Positions 11,197 to 23,447 of a stretch of 64,000 nt of DNA are shown here, in pieces. Position numbers and translations under genes: made by a program. The stretch is from positions 96,365,247-96,429,246 of the forward strand of contig CM043954.1 of NCBI GenBank assembly GCA_014529385.2, written 5' to 3'. Below the pieces are notes generated by a model that was not told the DNA's origin, searched no databases, and was given only the letters and a program-made list of their open reading frames with translations. This stretch comes from Adiantum capillus-veneris. Lineage: Eukaryota > Streptophyta > Polypodiopsida > Polypodiales > Pteridaceae. Numbering within the stretch: position 1 is the stretch's first letter; every line of letters begins with the position of its first letter.

Positions 11197-11411
11197 TGTT
11201 GAGAGTGCGTAGTGCATGTACGGAGTGTGTGCAAAAGAGGGGGAGAAGAGAATGGGGAAGGGGATAAAGCAGAGTACACAGTAGGGAGTTTGGGTTAGCG
11301 GAGAAGAAAGTGAGAGAGTGGTCAACTCTCTCCCTTTCTCTCCCTATATTCATTTAGGTGAAAGTGTAAATAGGGGCGGTTTCCCACGGCCACCTGGCCT
11401 ACACCCCAACA
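11197..11411 (-). repeat. 5' LTR of copia element C
   Basis: Same length as the 3' copy (215 bp), with nine visible differences, mostly transitions. It ends at the D junction at 11412. Confidence 0.9.
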
Positions 11412-13135
11412 ATTATGGGATCCAGAAATGGCAGCGCAAGAGGGGAAATAAGAAACCTTGCATATGCTAGAACCATTGGAGGAGGTTATTCGTCAAGAAC
11501 GCAACTTTGAATCACAGATGAGTAAAGTAACAAGGGTGAAAGAGGATGAACTAGATACAGTCTTTCTAGGAGCTTCGGAAGAGACTAAGCCAATTCATGT
11601 CAGTTTACAACTTGAATCCCGATTCCGAGAGGACTTGATTAATTTTTTGATGGAATTTCACGATGTTTTTGCATGGAAGTATGTGGATATGAAAGGATTG
11701 GATCCGAAGTTTTATCAGCATAAGATTCATTTAAAACCAAATGCAGTGCCAGTGAAGCAACATTCATATAGGATGAATCTGAATGTGGCCAAGCAAGTCA
11801 AGGTGGAAATTGATTGCTTATTGCAAGTGGGTTTGATAATCCAGAATGGATTTCTCCTATTGTGGTGGTACCAAAGAAGAACAAGAAAATTCAAATTTGT
11901 GTGGATTATAGGAAGCTGAATACAACTACTATTCCAAACACCTTTTCGCTTCCATTTCTAGATTCTATTTTGGATGATGTGATAGTTCATGAAATGTATT
12001 CTTTTCTGGATGGATTTAGCGGCTATAATCAAATTTGGATGGTTGAGGGGGATCAAGCTAAAATAGATTACATTACGGCATGGGGTGTTTTTGCATCCAC
12101 GGTAATGTGGTTCAGATGATAGAATGCGTCCTCAACTTTTCAAAGGGATATGTTTCAAATTTTTGGTACTTGCTTGACAGATTTTATGTGAATCTTTCTA
12201 GATGACCTTAGTGCCTTTGGAGCACAATTAGAGCATTTGAAGCAATTGCGGTTATGTTTTATGAAATGTCATGAGGTGAAATTCAATTTGAATCCTTTGA
12301 AATGTGCATTTGCGGTGCAGGGTGGTAGATTATTGGGCCATGTGATTTTCGAGGAAGTCATTTCAGTGGACTCTGATAAAATAGCAGCGATTATGGAGGC
12401 ACCTCCGCCGGCAAATCCAAAGCAGTGTGAAATATTTTTGGGTCAAGCTCGGTGTCATGGGAGGCATTTGCGCTTTGTGACACATTTGGCAATTCCTCTT
12501 AACCAGGCAGTGCATGCCAAAGTTTTTGAATGGACCCCAGAATGTGATCTTGCCTAAAGGAGATTAAAATTCAACTGTCCAAAGCTCCTATCATGATTCC
12601 TCTAAATTGGCGTCGAGATTTTCATGTTTTGTGGATGCTTTTGATAGAGCTATTGGCATTGTGCTAATGCAAGAACAAACTCATGGGTGGTTTTGACCTA
12701 TCTATTATGCAAGCAGGCGAGTATCATCCGTAGAGAAAAATTATTCAGTGACAGATTGAGAATGCTTAGGGATGATTTATTCGGTGAATAAATTTCATCA
12801 TTATCTGTTGGGATGGCATTTTTCTTTCATGTGGATCATTCGGCTCTCTTATATTTGGTGTGCCAACAAAATTCAACAGAATTTGATAGGAAGATTAGTT
12901 AGATGGGTGCTCAGCTTGTGACAGGAATTTGATTTTGAGGTCATACATCGTCCAGAGTGCAGCATGCGGTTGCTAATTACTTGTCTAGGCTTGCTTCTGG
13001 TGAGCCACTGACGTGGGTTGTGGATGAATTTTTGGATGCGTCTCTATTTTTGACATGAGTAGTTGCGTATGAGGTTCCAGTTGAGCAATCATCCCAGATG
13101 ATTCCCAACATTCCCTAGACCTGGTATGAGGAGAT
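11412..13135 (+). pseudogene. Reverse transcriptase and RNase H remnant of gypsy D
   Basis: Homology resumes here after insertion C. The N-terminal RT region (DVFAWKYVDMKGLDP) is in one phase, a frameshift near 11850 leads to WISPIVVVPKKNKK and the SFLDGFSGYNQ motif, and the catalytic region reads IFLDDL near 12195. A thumb and connection segment (LNPLKCAFAVQGG, 12290-12330) and a decayed RNase H (to about 13010) follow. Several stops and phase changes are present, so it cannot be active. The order is standard for Ty3/gypsy pol. Confidence 0.78.
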
Positions 13136-13511
13136 TGTTGCGGGAGCGACTCACACACCCATGAAGTGCATGCAAACACTACCTAAGCTCACGCTCACTC
13201 TCTTTCTCTCTCACACACAGTAGACGGCAGCGCTAAAGTTTTGATTATGATTAAAGTCTCCTTTACAAAATGACCTAGGTACCTTATATACTAAGGCTAC
13301 CTTAGGTTTAACCAAAAATGGGGTTGAAAGGGTCAAATGGCTTTGTATTTACAATCTAGAAGTGCCATTGCACACCGGCTTCTGAAACTAGAATAACTAC
13401 TCATTACAAATGACGTTTATAGCCATAATATGCAGCATTTCATAACTCGCAAAAGATAAGACTTTGGTACGAAACTTGAGTTATGTTGTGTTGTTGACCC
13501 AGCGGTCAACA
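13136..13511. repeat. Solo LTR with GAGAT target duplication
   Basis: The 376-bp sequence starts TGTTGCGGG and ends GGTCAACA. It is flanked by GAGAT at 13131-13135 and again at 13512-13516. It interrupts the linker before the integrase of D. No internal region is present, as expected after recombination between two LTRs. Its family has no other copy in the window. Confidence 0.85.
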
Positions 13512-13516
13512 GAGAT

Positions 13517-14770
13517 GTTTCATTTTCTAGATAGCGGAGAAATGTCTTCATTCTTGTCACGACATCAACGTCGCAGGATGGCTATTCATAGCCGGAATTT
13601 TGAGATAGTGATGGGGAAGTTGTATTATCGCACAATGGTGGATGTTCTACTAAGTTGTGTCCTACCACAAGAGCAAGGCTTTGTTCTGGAGGAGATTCAT
13701 ATAGGCATTGCTGGGGGACACTTTGCATCTTTGATCACGGCATAAAAAGTACTGCAAGCTGGATTATGGTGGCCGACGTTATTTCAATATGCGAGCGATT
13801 TTGTGCAACATTGTGATATTTGTCAACGGTTGGGGCAACCTACTAAGCTATCCAGAATTCCTTTACAGCCAGTGTTACCTTTGGAGCCATTTTAGAAATG
13901 GGGATTGGATTTTATTAGACCTTTTAAACCAGCAGTAGATAGGACTGGCAATTGATATATTTTGATGGCCACGGATTATGCAACTACGTGGGTGGAAGCA
14001 TGGACTTTGAAAGATAATACATTGGTTTCTGTTGCTTGGTGCTTATATAAGGATATCTTTTTTTCGATATGACTGTCCCATTGAGTTGGTAGTGATTGGG
14101 GTAGCCATTTCTTGAATAAGATGATGGAGAAAATGTTGCAATTCTATTTTGTGCCTGGAAATCCTCCCCATATTATCCTCAGGCAAATGAGCAAGCAGAA
14201 TCAACTAATAAGAAATTGGTCCGCATCTTGACAAAACTCATCAATCTGCGCCGAATGGATTGGGATGTTAAACTTCCTTGCGCATTATGGGCCTATTGTA
14301 CGGCATATAAAGTGGCAACAAGCCAAACACCTTTCAATTTGGCATTCAGCATAGAGGCAATTACCCCAGTGGAGCATGTAGTCCCAAGCTTGCGGATGCT
14401 GATTGCAGATAGGCTTCTTTCGGAAGCTCCAATCATTTATCGTTTGGATGTTTTGCAAGAATTGGATGAAGAGCGATTGTGCAGTTTTGCGGTGTTGCAA
14501 GATTTGCAATCCCAGCGGAAAAAATGACTAGACTGACCCAAAGCGCGGAAATTTTTGCGAGGCCAGTTGGTTCTTGTATTTAATTCTCATCTTGGGAAGA
14601 TGCCGGAGAAGCTGAAATTATGGTGGTCTGGGTCATTCTAGATCTTTATTCATGTGGATCCACTTCATTTTATTTGGCTGATTTACGGGGGGAGGTGATT
14701 ACTGTTCCGGTGAATGGTTTCCGACTTTGTCATTATTTTTCACCTACCGCTATCAAGTGTCCATTTTTTG
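13517..14770 (+). pseudogene. Integrase remnant of gypsy D
   Basis: The zinc-binding module is visible (EEIHIGIAGGH, then CDIC near 13810), followed by core pieces: the first catalytic region (KWGLDF near 13900), ATDYATTWVEAW (13970-14005) and ESTNKKLVRILTKL near 14200. The C-terminal tail has VNGFRLCHYF near 14715. Stops and frameshifts break it in several places. In a live element the protein would insert cDNA into the chromosome. The zinc module is present once here, unlike in E. Confidence 0.78.
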
Positions 14771-15090
14771 TGGTACAAGATCTGGAAGCCACCTTAATCA
14801 TGATTTGGGATTTTTTGCCATGCAATCTCAAAAAACGAGAAAAGGGCTATGATGGTTGCGACATCGTGTCACTACCTATTTTGAGAACTCTTTGTGAGTG
14901 GTATAGTGCATGCAGCAGATTCCTTATACTCTGCCAATGCTATTTGCAAAGCTTTTGCATGGCTACATCTCAACATTTCTTTGTTCTTTTGTGTACTCTC
15001 GACACCATGACAGCTTCCTTGCTTCAGTGCATCCCCTTCACACCTGTGCAATAGCTAGCTCTTTGACGAGTGGACGCATGGTTGTAGGAT

Positions 15091-15363
15091 TTGCGACTGC
15101 GAGTCTTCGCCAACCTCAACTGGCAAGGCATTCCTGTCCACTCGCAAGCTCTTGCATTGATAGAACAGTTGTCTCTTGGCGATATGGTGGAAGTAAACAA
15201 TCAAAGGATTCAGTTAATAGCAGAAAGGATCTCAAGATGCTTTTGTCTACTTGAAGATGGCGTTGCTCCTGCCTCGCATGTTATTCTTGTTGCAGAGGCA
15301 GAGCTTGAATCTGGATTGAAAGTGAAAGGGGCACAAAAATATCAATGCTCACTGATGCGGTGA
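15091..15363 (+). other. Unrecognised open frame, 90 codons
   Basis: The frame encodes a mixed hydrophobic and charged peptide without a motif known to me. It lies about 340 bp past the end of the D integrase. It may be a remnant of a D 3' region or chance. No function is proposed. Confidence 0.2.
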
Positions 15364-15913
15364 TTAGAGATGCTTATCCTCGCTGGTTTTTGGAATCTAT
15401 TTGGTTGCAGGCCAAAACTTATACCATCTCTACTAAAGCTCAAAATGTGGTGCATTCAACCAATTTTGAGCCAGTGGCCTGGGCATCAATTGTCAGGGAG
15501 CGGTTACTTGTTGAGTGTTAAAGAGTAGTAGGGCAGATGGGGCGCAGTACCCCAACTAATACAAAGGTGCCAGGAAACTTTTTACATTGGTGTTCTCCTT
15601 AACATAAGTTTTTCCTCTTGCCCTTCAACTTTATGTCATTTTGACGATGATCTATTCATGGCCCGCAGCATTGATCCATCAACAGGGGCTCAGAGTTTTG
15701 TACCAGCTGAGGAGTTGCCTCATATGCTTGCTCGTCTGATGGCTTTAGCTGATGCTTCTACTTAGTGGTAGCCTCTGTTTTTCTTGAGATGGCCAATGCG
15801 GGGACTTCGAGCAGGAAGGGAGGACGAGAGGAAGTCCTCCTTTCCACACCACCTCCTATGTTAACACTTTCTCTAGAGTGAGGGAGGTTGCCTGAGGATT
15901 CCGTGGTTGCGCG

Positions 15914-16237
15914 ATGGAGAAGAAGAATACAGGAGTGTGTGGCACTTTCAAACCCCAAGGGAATATAGGTGCGAACACCTCCTTGCAGGCTAATTCTACC
16001 CTTGTCTCCTCTATTCAAGATGTAACTCTTTGCTTGCGCATGCAAAATGGCTTGGCCAACTATTTAGAGTCACATCCAAGAGATGTGTTGATCAATCTTA
16101 ATGATCTTGATGGCTTGGTGGTGGAAATGCAGCAAGATCTGCACAATTTTTGGGAGGGCCAAATACAAAATTGGAGATTGATGTTGACCAATACGGCGGT
16201 ATCTGAGCAACAAGCACAACAGCTTGTGGTGCGCTAG
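15914..16237 (+). other. Unrecognised open frame, 107 codons
   Basis: The frame has an ATG start and a Gln-rich end (SEQQAQQLVVR). Its middle (ESHPRDVLINLNDLDGLVVEMQ, split here for length) looks helical. It resembles no family I can name. Its composition is protein-like, so it may be a decayed accessory ORF of an element such as D. Confidence 0.25.
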
Positions 16238-17420
16238 CCTGAGCCGCCTACAACCAATGACAGAGGTAAGGGCATTGTGCAATAAGGTCTTGATATTTCT
16301 AATTGGGTGAAAGCTACCAAAGAATGTGTTGAAGCCAAAGCCCGTGTCTCTCATTTGCAGTGAGTAATTCATCGTATTTGTAAGGAGCGGTGCAGGATTT
16401 GTTTTTGGGTAGAGACTCTTGCTCATTCTTTTTCACTAAGTCTCCTGCCTTGCCCGCCATTTTGGCCTGCTCTAAATCAATATTTGGCTCGGCATTATCC
16501 TATACATACACCTCTTGCTCCTTTACCCCAAGCTCCTCAGCCTGTCTCCCTACCAACACAATTCATTCCATGGAAACCTTGGCAAGAGCAGCCTTAGATA
16601 GACCCGCACTTGATGGTGGCAGAGGTTTACAGGGCCCATCGGCAAGACTTTTGGGATTTTGTCTACATTGACATTTCATCATTACCAGAGCGTGAGGAGG
16701 AGCAACGACCGGAGCCTTTGGCATGGAGAAGCTAAAGCTGTGGGTTCGCATAGTCCACCGTGCGTGCCAGGTGTTACGGCATAAGCCGCACACTGCGGAT
16801 CATACGGATGTGCAAACTCTGCGGACTAGGACTTCATGCGGCTACAAGTAGTTCTTCATGGGATACCATGGGAGAGGACGGGTCTGCACCATTCCCGATC
16901 TGCACTAGAGCAGCGGGTGTATTTGGGAGGGCATACTAGTCATTATGGGGATATCAATATCATTCTCATGTAACCATGTGCTCTGTTGTGTATCAATAAA
17001 GAAGATGGTGTTTTGTCCCTGTGTACCGTCTATTTTGTCTTCTTATACATTGTTGTTTCATCTAATGGTAGGAAGTGTGAGGATATCCATTCCCGTAGTG
17101 CATATTGCTCCACTGCGGAGCCATAGGCATTACAAAAAGGTAGGGTAGTAGGGGGGCATGGGAGCCTATTTGTTCCCCTCATAATAGCTTTGTTCCCTAG
17201 AAAGAGAGAGAAGGGGGAAAAGGGCTGGGGGGTAGGGGGGCTTTCCCTCCGTTTTCATGTGTGTCCATAAATAACCCTAAAATTTTATTTTATTTTTGAA
17301 AATGTTTAAATCTCACTTTTCACTCCCCAAAAGCTCCCCTAACCAAATACATGGTCAAAAAACTATTTTCTTTTACCAAAATCTGCATTTCTCAACATTA
17401 CTCTCTATTCTACCTCTTCT

Positions 17421-17424
<4 letters not shown>

Positions 17425-17496
<72 letters not shown>
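17425..17496. repeat. (TC)36 microsatellite
   Basis: A 72-bp uninterrupted CT/TC run. Serine-leucine open frames over it, and Arg-Glu frames on the other strand, are artefacts of the repeat. Confidence 0.97.
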
Positions 17497-17498
<2 letters not shown>

Positions 17499-17765
17499 AG
17501 ATTTCCATAGTTGCAGCACAAATGGAAGCTTTCCATAGATGCACCACTTGTCTCCCCCTTTCATCCACACCATGTCTTTAAACTACTTCTTCTCCCCTTG
17601 CTCCCCATTGAACCACTTCTCCCCCTTCCTCCAAGATTTCTATAGTTGTAGCACATATGGAAGCTTTCCATAGCTGCACCACATGTTTCCCCCTTTCATC
17701 CACACCATCCCTTTGAACTACTTCTTCTCCCCTTGCTCCCCATTCAACCACTTCTCCTCCTCACT
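17496..17765. repeat. 135-bp tandem duplication next to the CT repeat
   Basis: Two copies start at 17496 and 17631, each opening CCAAGATTTC. They share most of their sequence, including GGAAGCTTTCCATAG and CTCCCCATT, with scattered changes. Confidence 0.85.
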
Positions 17766-18314
17766 TCATTGCTGAAGCAACACGCCTGTCTCTCTAACAC
17801 CATAACTTTTCTTCTCATGATGCTACCCTGTCAACCCCCTCCACTTCAAGAAAGCCAAAGAATGAGATAGAAGCAGTTTGCTTACATAACACTAGGGATT
17901 CTTATGGGGAATGTGTGCCAAAAGAGTTTTCTAAAGTATTTTTGGTCTTCATGCAACCTCTCCATCTATTGGGCCTCATCGTGTTCGAAACCATGGTAGC
18001 CTCGAAGAACATTAGAAGGGGAGACTTCTTGGTTTCAAGAACCATAGGGTCAATGGCACAGTGGCCACTGTTCAACACGTGTACTCTTGGCGTTGTACTC
18101 TTGGGAACACAAGATTGAGAGAATCCCCATTAAATTGTAAGTCGTAAAACATTGCTGGTTGCGAATTCTAAATGCTTGTTATTTCTTTTTACTTGATAGT
18201 TTTTGGTGTTGTCATAGATATATTCCCATCCAACTTTGTTGAGGAACAACCACTCAAGAGTCTCACAGGAGCCTTCAACGCTCTTCACACCGACATTGGT
18301 GTTATGATGCTTCG

Positions 18315-18484
18315 TGTTGGGTTTCACGCCCATGGCCGAGTTGTGGTGCGGGCACCCGCCCATTCCCATTTGTTCATATAGCAAATAAGGAGGAGAGATT
18401 CATTGCTCCACCAAAGAACTATGTGTATTGTTCTTCCCTTCCCCCTTCTCCTTACCTCTCTTGAATATCCATCCGTGCCCATCA
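18315..18484 (+). repeat. 5' LTR of copia G
   Basis: It starts TGTTGGGTTTCACG and ends TGCCCATCA. The primer site follows at 18488 as TGGTATCAAAGC, with one change from the usual TGGTATCAGAGC. Confidence 0.82.
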
Positions 18485-19749
18485 ATTGGTATCAAAGCAT
18501 AGGTAGCCTCGGCACCTCCTCTTCACTACTCATGTGTGTACTCACACCGAGCAAGAGGAGCTTGGCAAGCTTCTACAAAATCAAGCAGAGTGCTATACAG
18601 ACAGAGGGCCATGAGGGGAGAAGCAATAGCAGGTCACGACAGCAGTAACGAGAAGCAAAAGACATCAAGCCTTGTATGCAAAGGCTTGGGAGCGGGAATC
18701 CAAGGCTAATACAAGGAAATTTCATACGGACAACACTGTCGTGCTAGCCGATCGACACCAATTTCACGTGGACAATTTTTTCTCACGATCGACGGTCGTG
18801 CTTGCCACACGCACGGGTGAGGTGCTTGTACCATAGAGGAGTGACACCCGACATCAGCATCGAGCACACTGATCGTGGTCTCCAGCACTTTGTTGACTTC
18901 AAGCACTTTTGGTGGCTATTTGACTAGCACATTTTTGCTCAGCAATGGAAATCGGCACATACCAACATCAACACGCACATTAGAGATTACAGGGATCTTT
19001 TTAGCATGTTTACATGCAGTTTCTCAGGTTTTCAAACACGTCGTTTTTCAGAACATTTCAGTATTTTTTTTTACAAGAGTTTCTCTGTGGACAGATGTAT
19101 TGATAGATGAAATTTTTTGTGTGAGCACACCTAGTGCTACTGAGCTCTTTTGAGGGCACATATCCCTGCAGGGATTACTTTTACTATATGCAACAATTCT
19201 TGGCTCCTATTTGAGCACGGTCACTCATATTAGTTGAGTTACGGACACTACCCATTGTACTTTTCGGAAGAGCCCTTTCGGAAACTGTGACTAGTCCTAT
19301 TGTGTCTGCATTAGCCTTTGGAGGGTCGATAGCATGAGGTTTTCTTTGAGCTTGGGTATTCTTGAATGTTGAGATACCTTTGGTGATACAGGTAGTTGGA
19401 GGTCCCCTTACGGTACCCTCCCCATAGAACATGTATCTGGACAGTTTTTTGTGCTTTTGACGCCGAGTTGGCGGTCACACAAACAACAGTGATGTTGCAC
19501 TATTTATGCCCAGTGATTGTTCTTTTGAGCACTTTATGCATTTTTTAGTTGAGTTTTGACTCCTCATACAAAGAAGACTCTGTCAATTTTTCAAGCGAGT
19601 CCATTTTATGCGTTCTTGGTAGTTCTAGTTGTTCTTACACAGTGATTGTACTACATTTTGGTTTGAGTTTTTGCTCCTATTCTAGGGGAAACTCTGTTGA
19701 AATTGTCCAAGAAATTTTCCATAAAGTTTCTAACTACATTCTCTTAATC
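18485..19749 (+). other. Leader of copia G
   Basis: It contains stretches shared with the B leader: a GAATGTTGAG-CCTTT-GGTGATACAGG block near 19370, and two degenerate copies of the ACTCTGYYGAA motif near 19568 and 19690. No gene is seen. Confidence 0.6.
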
Positions 19750-20640
19750 ATGGTTGCGAGTAGTGATTTCGAAAGAGAAGAGTACTACAACAAAAAGTTT
19801 GATGGCTCAAACTTTGTCATTTGGAGGTAGCATATGCAAGATGTTTTGATCAAACAAAGGTTTGATAGCACCCTTGCATGCAAGGAAACAGAATGCGTAC
19901 ACTGATGATGAGGGGGATGACTTGAATGAGCGTGCTATGGCGACCATTCAGCTGCACCTAGGTGAATCCATTTACTTTACCGTAATGGATAAGATCAATG
20001 CCAAATATTTGTGGGATGCTCTATGTCAGGCTTGGGACGGTAATAATGCTTTGAACAAGGTTTTCTTGATGAAGAAATTGATGCGCATGAACATGAAAGA
20101 AGGCAAAAATGTTAGTTCTCACTTGAACGAGTTCAACAATGTGTTTTCACAAGTTACTTCAAAAGGTCTCAATTTCGATGATGAAATGAATGCCATTTTC
20201 TTGTTATGTTTGCTACCATCATCATGGGATACTTTCAACATAGCCACAAGCAATTATGTACCCAATAGCAAAATAGATTTTAGTAGTGTTGCTGGTGTGT
20301 TTCTCACTGAGGAGATTTGACATCAATCTCTTGATGCGAGTGGGCATGGTGATGCATATGTGGCTAGTGGAAATCGTGACAAGCAAAGCTAGCATGGTCA
20401 TAGCCGCGGTTGTCACACGATCGCAGGCAAAGTCATAGCAAGAGTTGTGGTAAAGACATGCAAAATGTAGAGTGTTACTACTGCCATGAAAAGGGACACT
20501 TGAAGAAAGATTTCCACACAATGCAGCATGATAAGGGCAAAGAGAGCGAAGTTTGATAAACCTAAAAGCAGCGTGAGGATTGAAGAGCTTACTGTGACTG
20601 AGTCTCCAGCCCCATTGAAAACGTTTTTGAAGTGTCAAAT
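19750..20640 (+). pseudogene. Gag of copia G
   Basis: The ATG at 19750 opens a gag with NKKFDGSNFVIWR, then an early TAG (19828-19830). The body resumes at 19862 (KVFLMKKLMRMNMKEG) and runs to 20320. The zinc knuckle near 20466-20515 reads CYYCHEKGHLKKDF, so the last zinc ligand has become Phe. The gag matches C, and shows the N-terminal part that C has lost. Confidence 0.8.
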
Positions 20641-21860
20641 GATGTATTGATTCTCACATGGATTTGAATCCTAGGGCATTGTTAGCTCATGATGAGTGTT
20701 ATCCACAGAATTGGATTGTGGACTCAGGTGCTAGCTTTCATGTGACTCAAGGAGTGCTTTTCTACATACACTACCACGCATGGCACGGTGAAGCTAGGAA
20801 ATTCTTATGAGCTTGGTATATGCGATGTGGGCAACATCAAGTTCTCTATGCGCAATAGCATTGAGTTTATGCTGCATAATGTCAGATATGTACCCAAATT
20901 GACAAAGAGTTTAATGTCAGTTGGATAGCTAGATGAGGTTACACCACCATATTTGCTCATGGTTCTAAGACATCAAGAAGGGAAACCTAGTCATGCTTAT
21001 TAAAGGCCAAAAGTCTGGCTCATTGTGCTCACTTTATGTCTCTTTTGTGAAAGAGAATTCTATTTGTGTATCCGAGATGCCGTCTGTGGCATAGCCGGCG
21101 AGTACATATGAGTCAAGAGGGAATGAAATTCTTGCAGCGTTTTGGTTATATCCATGTGCTAGATTACTCTAACTTCTCTTTATGTGAGCATTGTATCTAT
21201 GACAAACAAACTAGGTTGACATTAGTGCCATTGGACAAGGAGGGTTTGAAGGTCCTTTAGATCTCATTCATAGCGACTTGTGTGGACCTCTGCCAGGCAA
21301 GTCACTAGGGGGAGCTTTATACTTCCTAACATTCATAGATGATTCTACTAGAAAGGTGTGGGTTTATCTCTTGAAGCAGAAGAGCGATGTCTTTAGTGTC
21401 TTTCAGAAGTTCTTAGCATTGGTAAAGAACTAATTGGGTAGAAAGCTTAAAGCTTTGCGTAGTGACAATGGAGGCGAGTACATTTCCTCCAAGTTCAAGG
21501 ACTTTTGCAGTAAAAGAGGCAATAGAAGACAGTTTACCACTCCTTATACACCCGCCCAAAATGGTGTGGCTGAGAGGATGAATAGAACAATTCAAAAGAG
21601 GGTCAATTTTGTGTTGTCTACAGCCTTTGTCTACAGCCTACTTACCTCAAGAATTTTGGGGAGAAGCTGTTACGATGTTTGCTTACTTTATCAATCGGTC
21701 ACCTAGTACACCACTAAAGTACAAGGTTCCGCAGGAGATGTGGACGGGCAAGGAGCCCAATTATGACAGACCAAAGAGAGCAGAATCCAGCAATCAGGCA
21801 CTTTGGAGATCTACTCGTACATCTTGTACGCTTGAGCATTTTGAGCGAGGATTAGACTAA
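20641..21860 (+). pseudogene. Protease and integrase of copia G
   Basis: The protease motif is WIVDSGASFHVT near 20713. The integrase zinc module (LWHSRRVHMSQEG to CEHC, 21084-21200), the first catalytic segment (HSDLCGPLPG, FIDDSTRKVWVYL) and [12 protein letters not shown] with [10 protein letters not shown] follow, in shifting frames. After NYDR (about 21765) the end of integrase is deleted and the text jumps to the linker PKRAESS seen in C. Confidence 0.8.
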
Positions 21861-22720
21861 TTACTAGTCACTCATTGCGGTGAACCCACTTGCTACAAAG
21901 AGGCCATTCAAATGGACGATAGCGTGAAGTCGGAGGAGGCTATGCAATTTGAGTGTAGCTTGATTTTGGCCAATGAAACTTGGGATTTGACAGAGTTACC
22001 TACGAGTAAACAGGCATTTCCATGCAAATGGGTGTACAAGAAGAAGTATATCATAGATGATCCCGAGCCTAAGTATAAGGCAAGATTGGTTGCTAAAGGG
22101 TTCAAGAAAACAAAAGGCATGGATTTTGATGAAATATTTTCTCCAGTGGTCAAAATGACTACATTGCATTTTGTGCTTGGTCTAGTAGCCAGTGAGGACT
22201 TGGAGTTGGTCCAAATGGATGTGAAGACATCATTTCTTCATGGGGATCTTGAAGAGGAAGTATGGATTAAAGCAAGGCTCACGGTAATGGTACATCAAGT
22301 TTGATAAGTACATTCAATCCCAGGGTTACATATGGAGCCAAGAGGATCACTGCTTGTACACAAAGAGGTTGAATGATGGTTCCCTCATCATTCTGATTTT
22401 GTACGTGGATGACATGCTCATAGCCGTAAAGTCAAAAGATGAGATTCCACTTCTCAAGGATGCCTTAAGCAAACAGTTTGCTATGAAAGATTTGGGCAAT
22501 GCACATCACTTTCTTGATATGCATATCAAGAGAGATCGCAAATGTGGTATACTTGAACTTTCATAGGAAGATTATATTCACAAGGTCTTGCAATGTTCTT
22601 ATATGCAAAGGGGGAAAACATTTAGTACACTTATGGCTACATACAAAAAAATTAGCAAGCATGATTGTCCAAATCGGATGCTGAAAAGGCAAAGATGGCA
22701 AAGGTGACGTATTCTTTGGC
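21861..22720 (+). pseudogene. Reverse transcriptase of copia G, internally deleted
   Basis: The N-terminal RT part is open (CKWVYKKKYIIDDPEPKYK, FSPVVKMTTLHF, LHGDLEEEV) to about 22262. A deletion then removes the stretch up to the tryptophan-rich GLKQGSR block. The catalytic loop LYVDDMLIAV lies at 22399-22428. Stops follow at 22564 and beyond. Not functional. Confidence 0.82.
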
Positions 22721-23354
22721 AATTGGCATTCTTATGTTTGCCATGATTAGCACATGACCAAACATTGCATATGCAATGGGAGTGGTCAGTGGTTTTATGG
22801 CAAATCTAGGCAAAAAGCATTAGGAAGCAGTGAAGCACATCTTGAGATATATCAAGGGCTCAGAAGGCAAGTGCTTATGCTTTGGGAACAGTGATGCATC
22901 CATAGTTGGATATATTGATTCGGATTATGCAGGTTGTGTGGACACTAGGTGATCCACATCTAGCTACATCTTCTTGTTCACTGGAGCAACAATTTCTTGG
23001 AGGTCATGTATCCAAAATTGCACTTCGTCTTCCACCACTGAGGTAGAGTATGTTTCATCTTCTATTTCCAGTAAAGAAGTTGTGTGGTTATCTCATCTAG
23101 TGGGAGATTTTGGTATACACAAGACTCCAATGCTACATTGTGAGGAGAGTGCAATTGCGTTAGCAAAGAACCCTGTGTTCCACTTCAAGTCAAAATACAT
23201 AGAGGTCAAGTACCATGTGGTGCGGGATATTTTTGCTAGAAAATGCATTGAGTTAGTCAAAGTTCACATGGATGAAAACCCAGTGGATGCTCTAACAAGG
23301 AGCCTAGCCTCAGAGCGGTTTGCACATTGCATAGAGATGGTGGGTGTAGGGTGA
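22721..23354 (+). pseudogene. RNase H of copia G
   Basis: RNase H pieces are SDYAGCVDTR, TISWRSCIQNCTSSSTTEVE and LHCEESAIALAKNPVFH. The acidic DSQ of the family has become E-E by a small loss. The tail ends EMVGVG like C. Stops occur before 22974. Confidence 0.8.
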
Positions 23355-23447
23355 AGTTATAGTCATGCTTCACGGTTTTGTACATTTGTACATAGTATCC
23401 CCTAAATTATTTATCCATTAGGGCCACGTTGGCCTTCAAGTGGGAGA

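Larger units (their letters stand above)
3021..11411 (-). mobile_element. Ty1/copia element C, inserted in D and itself interrupted by B
   Basis: Two 215-bp LTRs (3021-3235 and 11197-11411) bracket a minus-strand copia element. By eye they differ at 9 sites, about 96% identity. The flanks CTTAT (3016-3020) and ATTAT (11412-11416) are a probable 5-bp target duplication with one change. Pol is largely readable, but the N-terminal part of gag is missing where B inserted and a deletion followed. It belongs to the same family as G. Confidence 0.88.
1569..14770 (+). mobile_element. Decayed Ty3/gypsy element D, split by nested insertions
   Basis: The remains of one gypsy polyprotein can be followed in order: gag zinc region (1593-1886), protease (2440-3020), then after insertion C reverse transcriptase and RNase H (11412-13135), and after a solo LTR integrase (13517-14760). 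The left end is cut at 1569. No LTR of D was found on either side; the right limit is where integrase homology fades. It is related to E, judging by the shared WCAI and ECYYN spacing in gag, but has only one integrase zinc module. Confidence 0.75.
14771..18314. other. Unclassified stretch between gypsy D and copia G
   Basis: No domain or LTR pair could be assigned here. It may hold the 3' end of D, but no matching LTR was found. It contains two unassigned open frames (15091-15363 and 15914-16237), a polyadenylation-like AATAAAG near 16995, the CT repeat at 17425-17496 and a tandem duplication at 17496-17765. A flank of G lies at the right end. Confidence 0.4.

Noticed and set aside
17296-17581. 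Ser-Leu and Arg-Glu rich open frames
   Set aside because: They are translations of the CT microsatellite at 17425-17496.
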